From positions 1-63,486 of the forward strand of contig NZ_FMUR01000020.1 in the NCBI RefSeq assembly GCF_900101605.1: a stretch of DNA of 63,486 nucleotides, written 5' to 3'. Every line of letters starts with the position of its first letter. Position 1 is the stretch's first letter. The stretch comes from Butyrivibrio hungatei. Lineage in GTDB: Bacteria > Bacillota > Clostridia > Lachnospirales > Lachnospiraceae. Under the pieces are notes generated by a model, which saw only the letters and a program-made list of their open reading frames with translations, ran no database searches and was not told where the DNA came from. Shown one piece after another: positions 35,952 to 44,229 of this stretch. Position numbers and translations under genes: made by a program.

Positions 35952-36647
35952 TTACTTTGCTATTCTTCCCTCTTTCTTACCATATTCATTGTAGTGCTTT
36001 AACAGCTTGTCTCCGTCCGCGCCTATTGCAGTCTGGAGATCCAGGTTATTTATGTAGTAAGAATATGCGTTGAATTCTTCGGTATTCCCTTTGTATGTCT
36101 TAAGTGCTTCAACTGCTACGGATGCTGCATTAGCCTGTGGAGCCGCTGCTGCCTCTGTTGCATTAAGCACAGGCGGTTTGCATATTTTACATGCCTCATA
36201 GCCTTTATCTACCGCACTCTGAAGCGTTGTCTTTATCTTACTTTTACCCAAACTTTTACAACCGTCAGCGTGATATTTCTTACCGGACTTAGTGGTATAT
36301 ACAGTAGTATCACCATTGGTAGCTGCTGCAGGAGTTGCTACATTAGCAGGTGCCGCTGCAACATTTGTCTTTACTGCTGTGTCTGCACTTGCAGTATCAA
36401 GCTTAGGAGGCTTACATTTTTTACATGCTTCATATCCTTTATCTACCGCACTTTGAAGGGTTGTCTGTATCTTACTCTTACTGAGACTACTGCAACCATC
36501 ATTATGATACTTTTCACCCGTCTTAGTAATATACACAGTAGTGTCTCCACCTGCTGCATTGATCTTCACATCACTTGCGGTAAACATTCCTATAACCATG
36601 AAAAATGCTGTAATTACAGCAAGATTTCTTTTCATAAGTAACTTCAT
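35952..36647 (-). CDS. Secreted protein with two YH/Cys motif repeats
   Basis: A 231-residue exported protein with signal peptide (LAVITAFFMVIGMFTAS). Two modules of about 45 residues are separated by an Ala/Thr-rich linker: TTVYITKTGEKYHNDGC...GYEACKKCKPP near 35-80 and TTVYTTKSGKKYHADGC...GYEACKICKPP near 112-160. The C-terminal ~50 residues (ALKTYKGNTEEFNAYSYYIN, HYNEYGKKEGRIAK) match the single-module protein at 9132-9593. The invariant YH, C, CxxC set suggests metal binding. Function unknown. Start is the ATG after GTGAGG. Confidence 0.8.
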   Translation of the reverse strand: MKLLMKRNLAVITAFFMVIGMFTASDVKINAAGGDTTVYITKTGEKYHNDGCSSLSKSKIQTTLQSAVDKGYEACKKCKPPKLDTASADTAVKTNVAAAPANVATPAAATNGDTTVYTTKSGKKYHADGCKSLGKSKIKTTLQSAVDKGYEACKICKPPVLNATEAAAAPQANAASVAVEALKTYKGNTEEFNAYSYYINNLDLQTAIGADGDKLLKHYNEYGKKEGRIAK

Positions 36648-36739
36648 TTGCAATACCTCACTTTCCCAAATAGCGTAATTTAAAAAATATATAAAACATA
36701 GACTATTTCTAATCTATGGTGTTTCTGGATTGTCTTTTA

Positions 36740-37108
36740 CTAAAATTTCAGCATAAACAACTTAACAATATTTCTGATAACATAAAAGTAAACGTACGTA
36801 ACTCCTATTCCACACATAGTACCTGTAATCAGTCTACGTACATTATTTGACATTACCAATTCAATATATTGAACAAACCAATCTGCCCCCATTACCAAAA
36901 TGAATGCAATTATCAGCGACCACTCCAAATGTATACCTAGAATAATCATGATAATTCCAAGTATTTCACCTATAAGTACTCCTGTACACCTTGCACATAA
37001 TGGAAATTGATACCCCCACAAAGAAAAGCTCCTACTTTCCATTTGATGGCATCCAAGCCAATGACCAAGTCCCATCAGCTTGATCCACGCCTTATCCCTT
37101 TTATTCAT
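36740..37108 (-). CDS. DUF2085 membrane protein
   Basis: A 122-residue protein with the DUF2085 signature: GHWLGCHQMESRSFSLWGYQ, then FPLCARCTGVLIG, with Cys/His spacing suggesting a metal or heme site facing the membrane, and three hydrophobic helices. Function unknown. Its ATG overlaps the stop of the zinc-ribbon gene (ATGTAATG), so the two are coupled. Confidence 0.85.
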   Translation of the reverse strand: MNKRDKAWIKLMGLGHWLGCHQMESRSFSLWGYQFPLCARCTGVLIGEILGIIMIILGIHLEWSLIIAFILVMGADWFVQYIELVMSNNVRRLITGTMCGIGVTYVYFYVIRNIVKLFMLKF

Positions 37109-37317
37109 TACATTTTCCACTTGTATCCACATTTATTACAAACCCAATAATTTATATTCATTGTCTGCTTCCCTTTTCCACACCCTCCACAAAGAATTCC
37201 AAGTGGTCCTAGCAATAATGCTCCAAGACATCCTTTTCCGGCGCTAAAATCCTTTCCCTTAGTTGTAGTTTCATTAATAATTGAACAATTCTCATTTCCA
37301 CATTTAGGACATTTCAT
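37108..37317 (-). CDS. Small zinc-ribbon protein
   Basis: A 69-residue protein with two CxxC pairs, MKCPKCGNENC at the N-terminus and WVCNKCGYKWKM at the C-terminus, framing a Gly-rich hydrophobic segment (GCLGALLLGPLGILCGGCGKG). Likely a zinc ribbon with a membrane-associated loop. The ATG is chosen from AAGGAG upstream; the longer frame has no ribosome site. Middle gene of a three-gene unit. Confidence 0.75.
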   Translation of the reverse strand: MKCPKCGNENCSIINETTTKGKDFSAGKGCLGALLLGPLGILCGGCGKGKQTMNINYWVCNKCGYKWKM

Positions 37318-37336
37318 AATATTATTTCTCCTTTTT

Positions 37337-37885
37337 TTAGTTAATCGCTTCAAGTTCAATATGTGCCGGTGCATCTACATTTACAAAATATCCATCTTGC
37401 ACTTCTATCTCTGCACTTTCTCCAACATCAATGAGAACTACGTTTCCATCAGCCCATTCTTCCCAGCCTTCTTCTGTAACATGTTTTTCATTTTTATAGA
37501 CATTAACTTGGGTTGGATATTTTCCCTTATTAGTTACTTTGTATTTTCCTATAGGAACAAAATGACCTATTGTATTGTCCGGAGAATCTGTATTTTCATT
37601 CAATACCAATTCTTGTCCATATTCCCCCAGCTCATCTGCATTGATAACTACAATACTGTCACTACTTTCTGTTTTTGGTTCTTCACTTATAGCACTATCT
37701 TCTGTTGCAGGTGCAGTTAGACCGACTACTATAATTGCAATGACAGCTACTCCGATTGAGATAAGACCAATTTTCTTAGCTTGAGCATTATCCACCCCGC
37801 TTTTCTTAAGTTTGCTTGATTTTCTCAGGAAAATAATTGCCAAAACAACCGCTACAAGAAACACAAGTGCAAAAAAATTTGACAT
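37337..37885 (-). CDS. Membrane-anchored protein with beta-rich exterior
   Basis: A 182-residue protein. Two hydrophobic helices (FFALVFLVAVVLAIIFL at 3-19; GLISIGVAVIAIIVVGL at ~39-55) precede an acidic extracellular domain of ~120 residues (IVVINADELGEYGQELVLNE, GHFVPIGKYKVTNKGKYPTQ) ending VNVDAPAHIELEAIN. It resembles small Lachnospiraceae lipid-face proteins with an Ig-like sandwich; no named family. Start from AAGGGGACG upstream. First of three same-strand genes with the zinc ribbon and DUF2085 proteins. Confidence 0.6.
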   Translation of the reverse strand: MSNFFALVFLVAVVLAIIFLRKSSKLKKSGVDNAQAKKIGLISIGVAVIAIIVVGLTAPATEDSAISEEPKTESSDSIVVINADELGEYGQELVLNENTDSPDNTIGHFVPIGKYKVTNKGKYPTQVNVYKNEKHVTEEGWEEWADGNVVLIDVGESAEIEVQDGYFVNVDAPAHIELEAIN

Positions 37886-38055
37886 AATACGTCCCCTTCT
37901 CGTTTTATAATGTGTACTTTCTTGAATAAGGGATATTGGACAAACTGCCATTGAGGATTGTTTGCAATTAAGCCATATATTATCGTGTTTATACAAATTT
38001 TACAGAAGTAATAAACGAAATATGGTATATTAGTAGAAACCAAATAGTTCCGATA

Positions 38056-38089
38056 AAAGTTCAAGAAAGTACACCTTCTTGAACTTTTT
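38056..38089. terminator. Terminator of the recombinase gene
   Basis: AAGTTCAAGAA and TTCTTGAACTT form an eleven-base stem over eight loop bases, followed by T-run; it overlaps the recombinase stop region at its right end. Confidence 0.85.
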
Positions 38090-38712
38090 CATTCATTTAT
38101 GAGATTGGTATTCTTATACCCTTTGGCTCTGTAATAAAAGGTTGCCTGTGGCATACTACACTCAAAAGCTGCTTGCTTCACAGAAATTTTCTTATTTTTC
38201 CATCTTTGATAAACCTCATGGAAGTTCGGTGGTAGTGGCGATGGCTTTCTCCCCAATTTGACACCTCTTGCTCTGGCAGCTGCTATACCTTCTGCCTGTC
38301 TTTGATGAATAGTTCTGTACTCAGACTCTGCAACATAAGATAAAAGAGCCAATACAAGATCACTGATAAGTGTTCCGAGAAGATTTCTTTCTCTTCTGGT
38401 ATCAAGGATAGGCATGTCAATTACTACCACATCAGCACCTTTTTCCTTAGTTATGATGCGCCACTGCTCACTGAGATCACGATAGCTACGCCCCAACCTA
38501 TCTATTGACTTGATATACAATACAGATTTCTTGTTCAATTTCCTAAGAAGCCGCTTATACTGAGGCCTTTCAAAGTTTTTACCCGACAGCTTATCAAGAT
38601 ATATGTTTTCCTCAGGAACACCCATTTCTTTAAGGGCAACTATCTGTCTATCCTCATTTTGTTCACGAGTCGAAACCCTCGCATATCCGTAGATTTTCTC
38701 ATACTCACTCAT
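38089..38712 (-). CDS. Serine recombinase of the resolvase/invertase type
   Basis: A 207-residue protein with the catalytic serine in YGYARVSTREQNEDRQ near 8-23, LYIKSIDRLGRSYRDLSEQW near 65-84, the conserved ILDTRRERNLLGTLISDL, the E-helix, and a C-terminal Hin-like HTH (KQAAFECSMPQATFYYR). It matches the small resolvase group rather than large phage integrases. With no transposase nearby and only a terminator downstream, it could be a remnant of a transposon or a solitary invertase; no invertible segment is evident. Confidence 0.88.
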   Translation of the reverse strand: MSEYEKIYGYARVSTREQNEDRQIVALKEMGVPEENIYLDKLSGKNFERPQYKRLLRKLNKKSVLYIKSIDRLGRSYRDLSEQWRIITKEKGADVVVIDMPILDTRRERNLLGTLISDLVLALLSYVAESEYRTIHQRQAEGIAAARARGVKLGRKPSPLPPNFHEVYQRWKNKKISVKQAAFECSMPQATFYYRAKGYKNTNLINE

Positions 38713-39033
38713 AATATACCTCCCATAATATCCTTATCGCGGTTGTTGATCAGCTTTGTCATCTGTGTCTAGATCTAATCATATATAACATGTGTTATAC
38801 CTAATTTGTTGGAAATAGGTGGTGTTCAAAGTACGTAGAATTGTCTCACATAACCTTTGCGACAAAATTCATAATTTCTGTTCTCCTTTCATTTTTGACA
38901 TAGAAAAAAGGCGGATGTTCCGTTTGGAATACAACTGCCTTAAATAAAAAAGCACCTTAGACTATCTCTAAAATGCTTAAATGCTCTATTTTTAGTTTCT
39001 ATTTCATTCTCAAACAATGTGTAAAAAGACTAT
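38713..39033. other. Intergenic region without recognised gene
   Basis: About 320 bp upstream of the recombinase. It contains a GGCGGA/TGCC imperfect inverted stretch near 38911-38938 and A/T tracts. I find no ORF with a ribosome site or RNA signature. Confidence 0.4.
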
Positions 39034-39115
39034 GTCAAAGGGACAGCCGATACCAGGTGTGACAGACGAACCGTCCCTTTGTCTTCTTTGACAGCTGAAC
39101 CGTCCCCTTGACTTC
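39034..39115. repeat. REP cluster (copy 3)
   Basis: One degenerate forward unit (GTCAAAGGGACAG) and two inverted units (ACGAACCGTCCCTTTG and GCTGAACCGTCCCCTTGACT) abut the stop end of the membrane XRE gene. Confidence 0.88.
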
Positions 39116-39124
39116 ACTTTATTT

Positions 39125-39943
39125 TCAATTTACATAACCGTTTTTCTTGGCATAATCTCCGAAGAAAAACGCTGCCGCTACTATTAGCAAGACAAATCCT
39201 GAAATAACATCAAATATATCAATTACAGGTTCGCCTACCATCTTGGATAAAGATATATTCACTAAAAGAGTAAACGGAATCGCAAGTAGGAAAGCAAATC
39301 CGGCAGATAACATCTTCCTTTCTTTAAAATGTTTGAACAAAGCATAGATGCCCCAAAAGAAAACAAGTGCTATCACTGCCATTACCGCACCGATAGCAAA
39401 TACTTCTCGTACTTCTATCAGCGCCCCAAGTATATATAAAAATGGGAAAACAAAAATGCTACAAACGGTAAGCGCTATCAAAATTCCTTTTTTCCCAAGT
39501 AATATCACCGGAAAAGATATTATCCAGGCAAACATTATTGAATTAAACGTTATAAGCGACCAAGTCAATTTTCCTGTGATTGCAACATCGCATATACAGC
39601 AGACTATTATTCCTATCGCCATAGTTATTGTATAGATAATTGATATCACTACATTTTTGTTTATATTGTTCTCATCTTTCTTCTTAAGCTCAATGAGATT
39701 CTCACTGGCTTTTTCTTCATAATTGCTCACTTCTATCCTCTCTCCACTCAGTAATTCGTTGACAGTTACATCCAGGATATTGCAAAGCTCCAGCATGATA
39801 GAAGAATCAGGCATACTCTTTCCAGTTTCCCATTTAGAAACTGCCCTGTCAGTTATATTTAGCTTTTCTGCTAATTGAGCCTGTGTCATACCCTTTTCTT
39901 TTCTGCAAGCTGCGATAAATTTCCCGGTCTCTATCTGATTCAT
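39125..39943 (-). CDS. XRE-family regulator with four or five membrane helices
   Basis: A 272-residue protein. Residues 1-65 are an XRE HTH (TGKFIAACRKEKGMTQAQLA, NITDRAVSKWETGKSMPD); residues ~95-270 carry several membrane helices (VVISIIYTITMAIGIIVCCI, ITFNSIMFAWIISFPVILL, ISGFVLLIVAAAFFFG). Such HTH-membrane fusions are common in Clostridia and are thought to sense envelope or peptide signals. Start from AAAGGAG eight bases ahead of the ATG. A second member of the family is at 41313. A REP cluster follows the stop. Confidence 0.85.
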   Translation of the reverse strand: MNQIETGKFIAACRKEKGMTQAQLAEKLNITDRAVSKWETGKSMPDSSIMLELCNILDVTVNELLSGERIEVSNYEEKASENLIELKKKDENNINKNVVISIIYTITMAIGIIVCCICDVAITGKLTWSLITFNSIMFAWIISFPVILLGKKGILIALTVCSIFVFPFLYILGALIEVREVFAIGAVMAVIALVFFWGIYALFKHFKERKMLSAGFAFLLAIPFTLLVNISLSKMVGEPVIDIFDVISGFVLLIVAAAFFFGDYAKKNGYVN

Positions 39944-40057
39944 CAAATTGTCTCCTTTCATAGAGAACTTTACATTTTCTGTAAGCGGATGTACACGAAT
40001 TATAGGTTGAATTTGGCAACTCAACCAGTGGTTGAGTATCTTTTCATTGCAAGAAGG

Positions 40058-40075
40058 CAAAGGGACGGTTCATCC
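40058..40075. repeat. REP unit (copy 4), partial
   Basis: AAAGGGACGGTTCATCC, a single forward half unit. It overlaps the last codons of the SdpI-like gene and supplies its stop. Confidence 0.8.
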
Positions 40076-40771
40076 AAGCTCTTTTCCTTTTACTTCAGCT
40101 TTGTATACTTTATACGCATAAGCAAAAGTTACAATTGATGCCACGCATACATATCCCACCAAAAGCATCGCTGAACCAAGCGAGCTTTTCATGAGAAATG
40201 CAGTGATGATCGTAAGAACTCCGGCAACAACAAATGCAACACCGCCGAAATGATTGCTCTTTTTCCAAGTAGTGTCATTATACATACTCCAACATATCTG
40301 TACTCCAACCATCGTATTCATTCGTGTTTTGGGCATGATATTCCCAAGCCAGATACATAGTCCTCCCATCGAGATTACTGTTATTTTTCCAATATCAACC
40401 ACTTGTTTTGTCGCTCCCGAAATAGCGCCTTTATATTCGCCAAGCAAAATGAATCCCTGCATTACAGTGAACATCGCAGCCATTCCCGCGCCAACATAAC
40501 CGATCACTTTTGCATTGGATTTTGCCTCTGCGCAATCCTTTTCATCAGTGGATTTCAGAGCTTTTTTCTCAAAAAAGCCACTGCACATTGTCCAGGCAAA
40601 TGCCATCACTAAATTGATAATTGGAAAAACCAGGTTTTCATTCTTAGAACCCCATCGCGTAACATTTCCTGCAGCATCATAATGCATCGGGACACTTTCC
40701 GGTAAAAATTGAATCGCGATAATTGTTCCGATCAACATAATAAAAGAGATGCTCCACATTATCTTTTTCAT
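40070..40771 (-). CDS. SdpI/DUF1648-family membrane protein
   Basis: A 233-residue membrane protein. The N-terminal DUF1648 part has VPMHYDAAGNVTRWGSK near 28-44, and the C-terminal SdpI-like part KTRMNTMVGVQICWSMYNDT near 156-175. SdpI confers immunity to the SDP cannibalism toxin in Bacillus; family members often pair with an SdpR-type repressor, as here. The ATG has GGAGGAGGAAG upstream inside the end of the ArsR-like gene (four-base overlap). The last codons (KELG) are read through a REP unit, so the native C-terminus is lost or altered. Confidence 0.85.
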   Translation of the reverse strand: MKKIMWSISFIMLIGTIIAIQFLPESVPMHYDAAGNVTRWGSKNENLVFPIINLVMAFAWTMCSGFFEKKALKSTDEKDCAEAKSNAKVIGYVGAGMAAMFTVMQGFILLGEYKGAISGATKQVVDIGKITVISMGGLCIWLGNIMPKTRMNTMVGVQICWSMYNDTTWKKSNHFGGVAFVVAGVLTIITAFLMKSSLGSAMLLVGYVCVASIVTFAYAYKVYKAEVKGKELG

Positions 40772-41037
40772 TTTCTTCCTCCTCCAAACTGCCCAATCCA
40801 CAAAATCAGCTCCTCAAATACTGTTGCGTTGATCTCATAATAGATAAAATTTTTCTGCTTATATTCCATGATGAGGTCAGCACCTTTAAGAAGCTTTAGA
40901 TGATAAGACAGAGCCGCCGGGGTTATTTCAAGCTTTTCCGCAATCTCTCCGGCATTCATCCTGCCATCCTTGAGCATTACAAGGATATCGCGCCGCTGTT
41001 TATCGGCGAGCACCTTGAATATATTTGTTTCGCCCAT
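40768..41037 (-). CDS. ArsR-family autorepressor, SdpR-like
   Basis: An 89-residue winged-helix repressor: FKVLADKQRRDILVMLKDGR, then MNAGEIAEKLEITPAALSYHLKLL is the recognition helix, and IYYEINATVFEELI the C-terminal helix. No metal-binding Cys, as in SdpR. In B. subtilis SdpR represses sdpRI and is sequestered by SdpI when toxin is present. Gene order and overlap with the SdpI-like gene support the same design. Confidence 0.88.
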   Translation of the reverse strand: MGETNIFKVLADKQRRDILVMLKDGRMNAGEIAEKLEITPAALSYHLKLLKGADLIMEYKQKNFIYYEINATVFEELILWIGQFGGGRK

Positions 41038-41162
41038 ACGTTACACTCTTTTCCCAAAAACTGTTTAAAAAAAATTTTAAATACCATAATCATCATATGG
41101 CTACATACCTTTCTTCGTCAAGAGGCATATAAAATTTGTTATGTCATGCTGTTCATAATCTT

Positions 41163-41240
41163 AAAAAGACGGTTCTGCCACCATGCTTCCATTCATGTCA
41201 AAAGTGACAGCTGAACCGTCCCAATGACTTCCAATGACTT
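41163..41240. repeat. REP pair (copy 5)
   Basis: AAAAGACGGTTCTG on the left and GTGACAGCTGAACCGTCCCA on the right face each other, followed by a duplicated CCAATGACTT. Slightly decayed. Confidence 0.8.
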
Positions 41241-41312
41241 GTTCTCGTTACAATAGATTGATAACAGGCATTCCTACTGATACACTTAAAGTGCAAAAAG
41301 GAGGCTGAGCAC

Positions 41313-42227
41313 ATGGATAAAATGAAAACCGGCACTCTGATTAAAGAAGCAAGAATAAAAAAGAACTATACACAAACTGAGTTGGGCGATTTACTTGGAG
41401 TAACCAACAAAGCTGTTTCAAGATGGGAAAAAGGTAAAAGTTTTCCTGATGTTGAATTATTAGAGAATCTGGCAACAACTCTAGATCTACGTATTCAAGA
41501 CATTGTTACTGGAACAAAAGACGATTACGATGAAACTGCGTTGATAGAAATCGTCAGAGCTGCAAAGCTCCAACAACGCAAGAATAGAAGGAACTTCATT
41601 AGGCACTGTTTACAACTTGTGCCTATTGTTTGCTGTATCTTATCCGGTTTTTCTGCGCTTGGAGATAACCGTTTTATCTTTGGCGATAAACCGGCTTGGG
41701 CATATGTGCTATTGATGATAATCTCATTCGCCTCAACAGCGTTTTTCTACTCATCAAATCCACAATCACATATTAATTCAGATAAGTTTTCCACATTTTC
41801 AAAGCTAATTGCGTTACTAACTCTTTTTGTAATCGCTTTATCAACGTGGATTGTCCTGTTAAATACCGCAAGTGGTTCTACCCTTTTCGAAATGGAGCCA
41901 TCATCAATAGGGCCATTTCTGAATAATATCTTGATAATAACTTTCACAGTAAACATGATATTACTGTTCATCCACATATATAGATATGAAAAACATGACG
42001 TCTCCGCCCATTGGGGATGGTACATTTCAATAGCCGCAATTTATCTGGCTATACTGTACGGAGATTGGCTACATAACATGAACTCTTTTCAGGGTATGAT
42101 AAAAGAACTTGTAATCAAAACCTCGATTGTAGTTATTATTACAGGTATTTCCACGATATTTGTCAAGAGGACAGGCGTGACAAATGAACCGTCCCAATGT
42201 CACGCCAATGTCACGCGTGACACCTGA
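41313..42227 (+). CDS. XRE-family regulator with membrane domain, C-terminus in REP
   Basis: A 304-residue protein. The HTH spans ~6-62 (KNYTQTELGDLLGVTNKAVS, RWEKGKSFPDVELLENLATT). After a linker, at least four hydrophobic helices follow (LQLVPIVCCILSGFSAL, YVLLMIISFASTAFF, ISIAAIYLAILYGDW, IVVIITGISTIF). Its last ~20 residues (KRTGVTNEPSQCHANVTRDT) are REP-encoded, so the original end was replaced. Ribosome site AAAGGAGG lies before the ATG. Divergent from the SdpR/SdpI pair and related in layout to the protein ending at 39125. Confidence 0.85.
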   Translation: MDKMKTGTLIKEARIKKNYTQTELGDLLGVTNKAVSRWEKGKSFPDVELLENLATTLDLRIQDIVTGTKDDYDETALIEIVRAAKLQQRKNRRNFIRHCLQLVPIVCCILSGFSALGDNRFIFGDKPAWAYVLLMIISFASTAFFYSSNPQSHINSDKFSTFSKLIALLTLFVIALSTWIVLLNTASGSTLFEMEPSSIGPFLNNILIITFTVNMILLFIHIYRYEKHDVSAHWGWYISIAAIYLAILYGDWLHNMNSFQGMIKELVIKTSIVVIITGISTIFVKRTGVTNEPSQCHANVTRDT

Positions 42228-42256
42228 ACCGTCCCCTTGTCATCCCCCTTGTCATC
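42161..42256. repeat. REP cluster (copy 6)
   Basis: Units TGAACCGTCCC with intervening CAATGTCACG repeats, then CACCTGAACCGTCCCCTTGT and a duplicated CCCCTTGTCATC. The cluster reads into the ends of two convergent genes, the XRE protein and the broken acetyltransferase. Confidence 0.88.
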
Positions 42257-42698
42257 CTTGGCGGAGCATCTGCACGTGGGGGATTCCGTCTTCCATGAAC
42301 GGCTCTGATACGACTTCGAAACCCTCTTTCGCGTAGTAGCCAATGGCGTACTGTTATGCTTCAAGATATATTTCTTTTGCTTTAAGCTGTTCTGTAGCGA
42401 CTCTGACACCCTCATGAAGCATCTGACCGCCTATTCCTTTTCCATGTTCAAGTGTTACCACTCTGCCAATCTGTGCAACGCCTGCCGCCTCGTCATGATC
42501 TTTCCAAAATACCCGAAGACAGCCTGCAACTCTTCCGACATCGTTAAAGCAAAAAACGTGAATTGCATCCTGATCCTTGTCATCCAGATCCTGATAGATA
42601 CACTCCTGTTCTGTAACGAAAATCTCAAATCTTGTTTTTAATATTTCATATAGCTCTGTCGTACTGAGCTCACTAAAATGCTTTATTATAAAATTCAT
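42252..42698 (-). pseudogene. ElaA-like GNAT acetyltransferase with in-frame stop
   Basis: The first 114 codons encode an ElaA-type GNAT (RFEIFVTEQECIYQDLDDKD, IGRVVTLEHGKGIGGQML). A TAA at 42354-42356 interrupts LEA-stop-QYAIGYYAKEGFEV and the frame then continues, without shift, to VQMLRQG and a TGA. The downstream part is the normal C-terminal GNAT strand (Y..GF...E.FMEDGIPHVxM), so this is a single nonsense mutation in an otherwise intact gene. A CAA-to-TAA change would explain it. The native ending also abuts REP DNA. Confidence 0.85.
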
Positions 42699-42720
42699 TT
42701 GGCTTTACTCACTTTCAATA

Positions 42721-42803
42721 TGTCAAAGGGACGGTTCTTCTGTCCCCTTAACTTGTCTATCAAATGTGACAAGCGTGACAGAAGAACCGTCCCCTTGTCA
42801 CAT
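42721..42803. repeat. REPIN (copy 7)
   Basis: TGTCAAAGGGACGGTTCTTC and its inverse GAAGAACCGTCCCCTTGTCA enclose about 35 bases with ACTTGTC and GACAAGCG half-repeats. It separates the acetyltransferase pseudogene from the thioesterase. Confidence 0.9.
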
Positions 42804-42807
42804 ACCG

Positions 42808-43236
42808 TCACTCCTCCTGCACTATCATACTGCATAGTTTTTCATACAGCTCGGGAAACTCCTGCTTCATCCTGATTGGTTTTCCTTCGGTATTTAAAAA
42901 TGCATGTGAGGTTGTTCCGACGCTCACAATTTTTCCTTCTTCATTTTTCATTTCATAATCAAGGAAAAGCTTTACTCCTTTAAATGCTTTGACATAAACC
43001 TTGATTGAAACTTTATCGGAAAATTTAGTAGGTAACTTATAATCACAAGTAACTCCAAGCACCGGAGAAACAATCCCCATGGCTTCAAGCTTCGCAAACT
43101 CCCAGCCTATTTGGGACAAAAAATCCACGCGTGCTTCTTCCATCCATCTTATGTAATTGGAATGGTGCGTTATCCCCATTTTATCTGTTTCGTAGTATTG
43201 TACAGTATGTACGTAATCCATATAATTGCTCCTCAT
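42808..43236 (-). CDS. YbgC-like acyl-CoA thioesterase
   Basis: A 142-residue hotdog-fold enzyme with the 4-hydroxybenzoyl-CoA thioesterase signature: VQYYETDKMGITHHSNYIRW near 10-29, including catalytic Asp and following His-Ser-Asn-Tyr, then LDYEMKNEEGKIVSVGTTSH and the F-L-N-T-x-G-K-P ending. It would hydrolyse a short acyl-CoA. Its start overlaps the stop of the upstream metallohydrolase by four bases. Confidence 0.9.
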   Translation of the reverse strand: MRSNYMDYVHTVQYYETDKMGITHHSNYIRWMEEARVDFLSQIGWEFAKLEAMGIVSPVLGVTCDYKLPTKFSDKVSIKVYVKAFKGVKLFLDYEMKNEEGKIVSVGTTSHAFLNTEGKPIRMKQEFPELYEKLCSMIVQEE

Positions 43237-44042
43237 CTTCCTTTGATTTCTATTCTGTCCAAAATCCCCTGTACATCTATATTACTGTGAGTCAGATACA
43301 TTCTTGTCACATCTTCAATGAAAGTTTCATCTGCTCCGGTCTTTCTTTGAATCCTATCAAGGCTTACACCTTTATCTATATATTTCATTATCCGGGCCAC
43401 CAACTTATGCAGATCTGTCACCTTTATAGACGGCACCTCACTATTTAGATCTACATTCTTTGCATGACCATAATAAACAATCCTCGGCTTCAGTTCCAAT
43501 AATCTGTTCCAGCTTTTCTCAATCTGCGTTCCCTTATGAAGTTCAAGCTCATACAGCGGATTAAGATCTCCGACAAAGAGTTCGCCCGAATCAAGCCACA
43601 TTGAAATACTGTCATCGCTGTGTCCGGGAGTAGAAATGATTTCTCCGTCTATTCCGATCGTGCCAAGAAATTCCCTGCTATCTTCTATCCTTACATATCG
43701 TACTTTATCATCATCGATAGAAATGAACGCATCGTTGTTCTCTTTTGCAAAAACACTGTCTGCTGCATGGACATAATCTTTTTGCACATCCATAACAACT
43801 ATTTCCGGTCCTTTATCTGCTATCTCCTGAGCAATGCCCATGTGATCCGGATGAAAATGTGATATGAGGATGAAATCAATTTTCTGAACAGGGATGTCCA
43901 GTTTTCCCATTGCACTGCAAAAAGCCCGAAAAGAACCTGCCCATCCGGTATCAAATAGGATCATACCCCTGCTGCCCTCTATGAGATATGTGTTTGTATT
44001 TGAATATCTTAACTCATGTACCGCAATCTCTTTTTTCATCAA
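43233..44042 (-). CDS. MBL-fold metallohydrolase
   Basis: A 269-residue metallo-beta-lactamase-fold enzyme: NTYLIEGSRGMILFDTGWAG near 17-36, the zinc motif ISHFHPDHMGIAQ near 60-72, STPGHSDDSISMW near 136-148 and YYGHAKNVDL near 190-199 supply the expected His/Asp ligands. A C-terminal helical domain follows (LVARIMKYIDKGVSLDRIQR). Substrate unknown; coupling with a thioesterase suggests an acyl or thioester pathway, but that is inference. Confidence 0.88.
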   Translation of the reverse strand: MMKKEIAVHELRYSNTNTYLIEGSRGMILFDTGWAGSFRAFCSAMGKLDIPVQKIDFILISHFHPDHMGIAQEIADKGPEIVVMDVQKDYVHAADSVFAKENNDAFISIDDDKVRYVRIEDSREFLGTIGIDGEIISTPGHSDDSISMWLDSGELFVGDLNPLYELELHKGTQIEKSWNRLLELKPRIVYYGHAKNVDLNSEVPSIKVTDLHKLVARIMKYIDKGVSLDRIQRKTGADETFIEDVTRMYLTHSNIDVQGILDRIEIKGR

Positions 44043-44192
44043 CAGATCTCACTTCAACTTGTATACATCGTTTAAATCAAACTCTTGCGCATAAAGTTTT
44101 TTCTTTATTCATGTCATGGAAAATACAGATATTATCACTTGAAACATCAAGATTATCAACGCGCCATTCAACGTTATCGCTAAGAAGAATAC

Positions 44193-44229
44193 TGTCAAAT
44201 GAGACACCTGAACCGTCCCCTTGACTTCC
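44193..44229. repeat. REP unit (copy 8)
   Basis: GAGACACCTGAACCGTCCCC followed by TTGACTTCC. A single inverted unit inside a gene-poor stretch. Confidence 0.85.

Noticed and set aside
38089..38712. Invertible promoter controlled by the serine recombinase
   Set aside because: I looked for inverted repeats flanking a promoter near the gene and found only its terminator hairpin and the unrelated REP cluster.
42200..42415. 71-residue minus-strand ORF
   Set aside because: Out-of-frame reading of the broken acetyltransferase's 3' part plus REP DNA.
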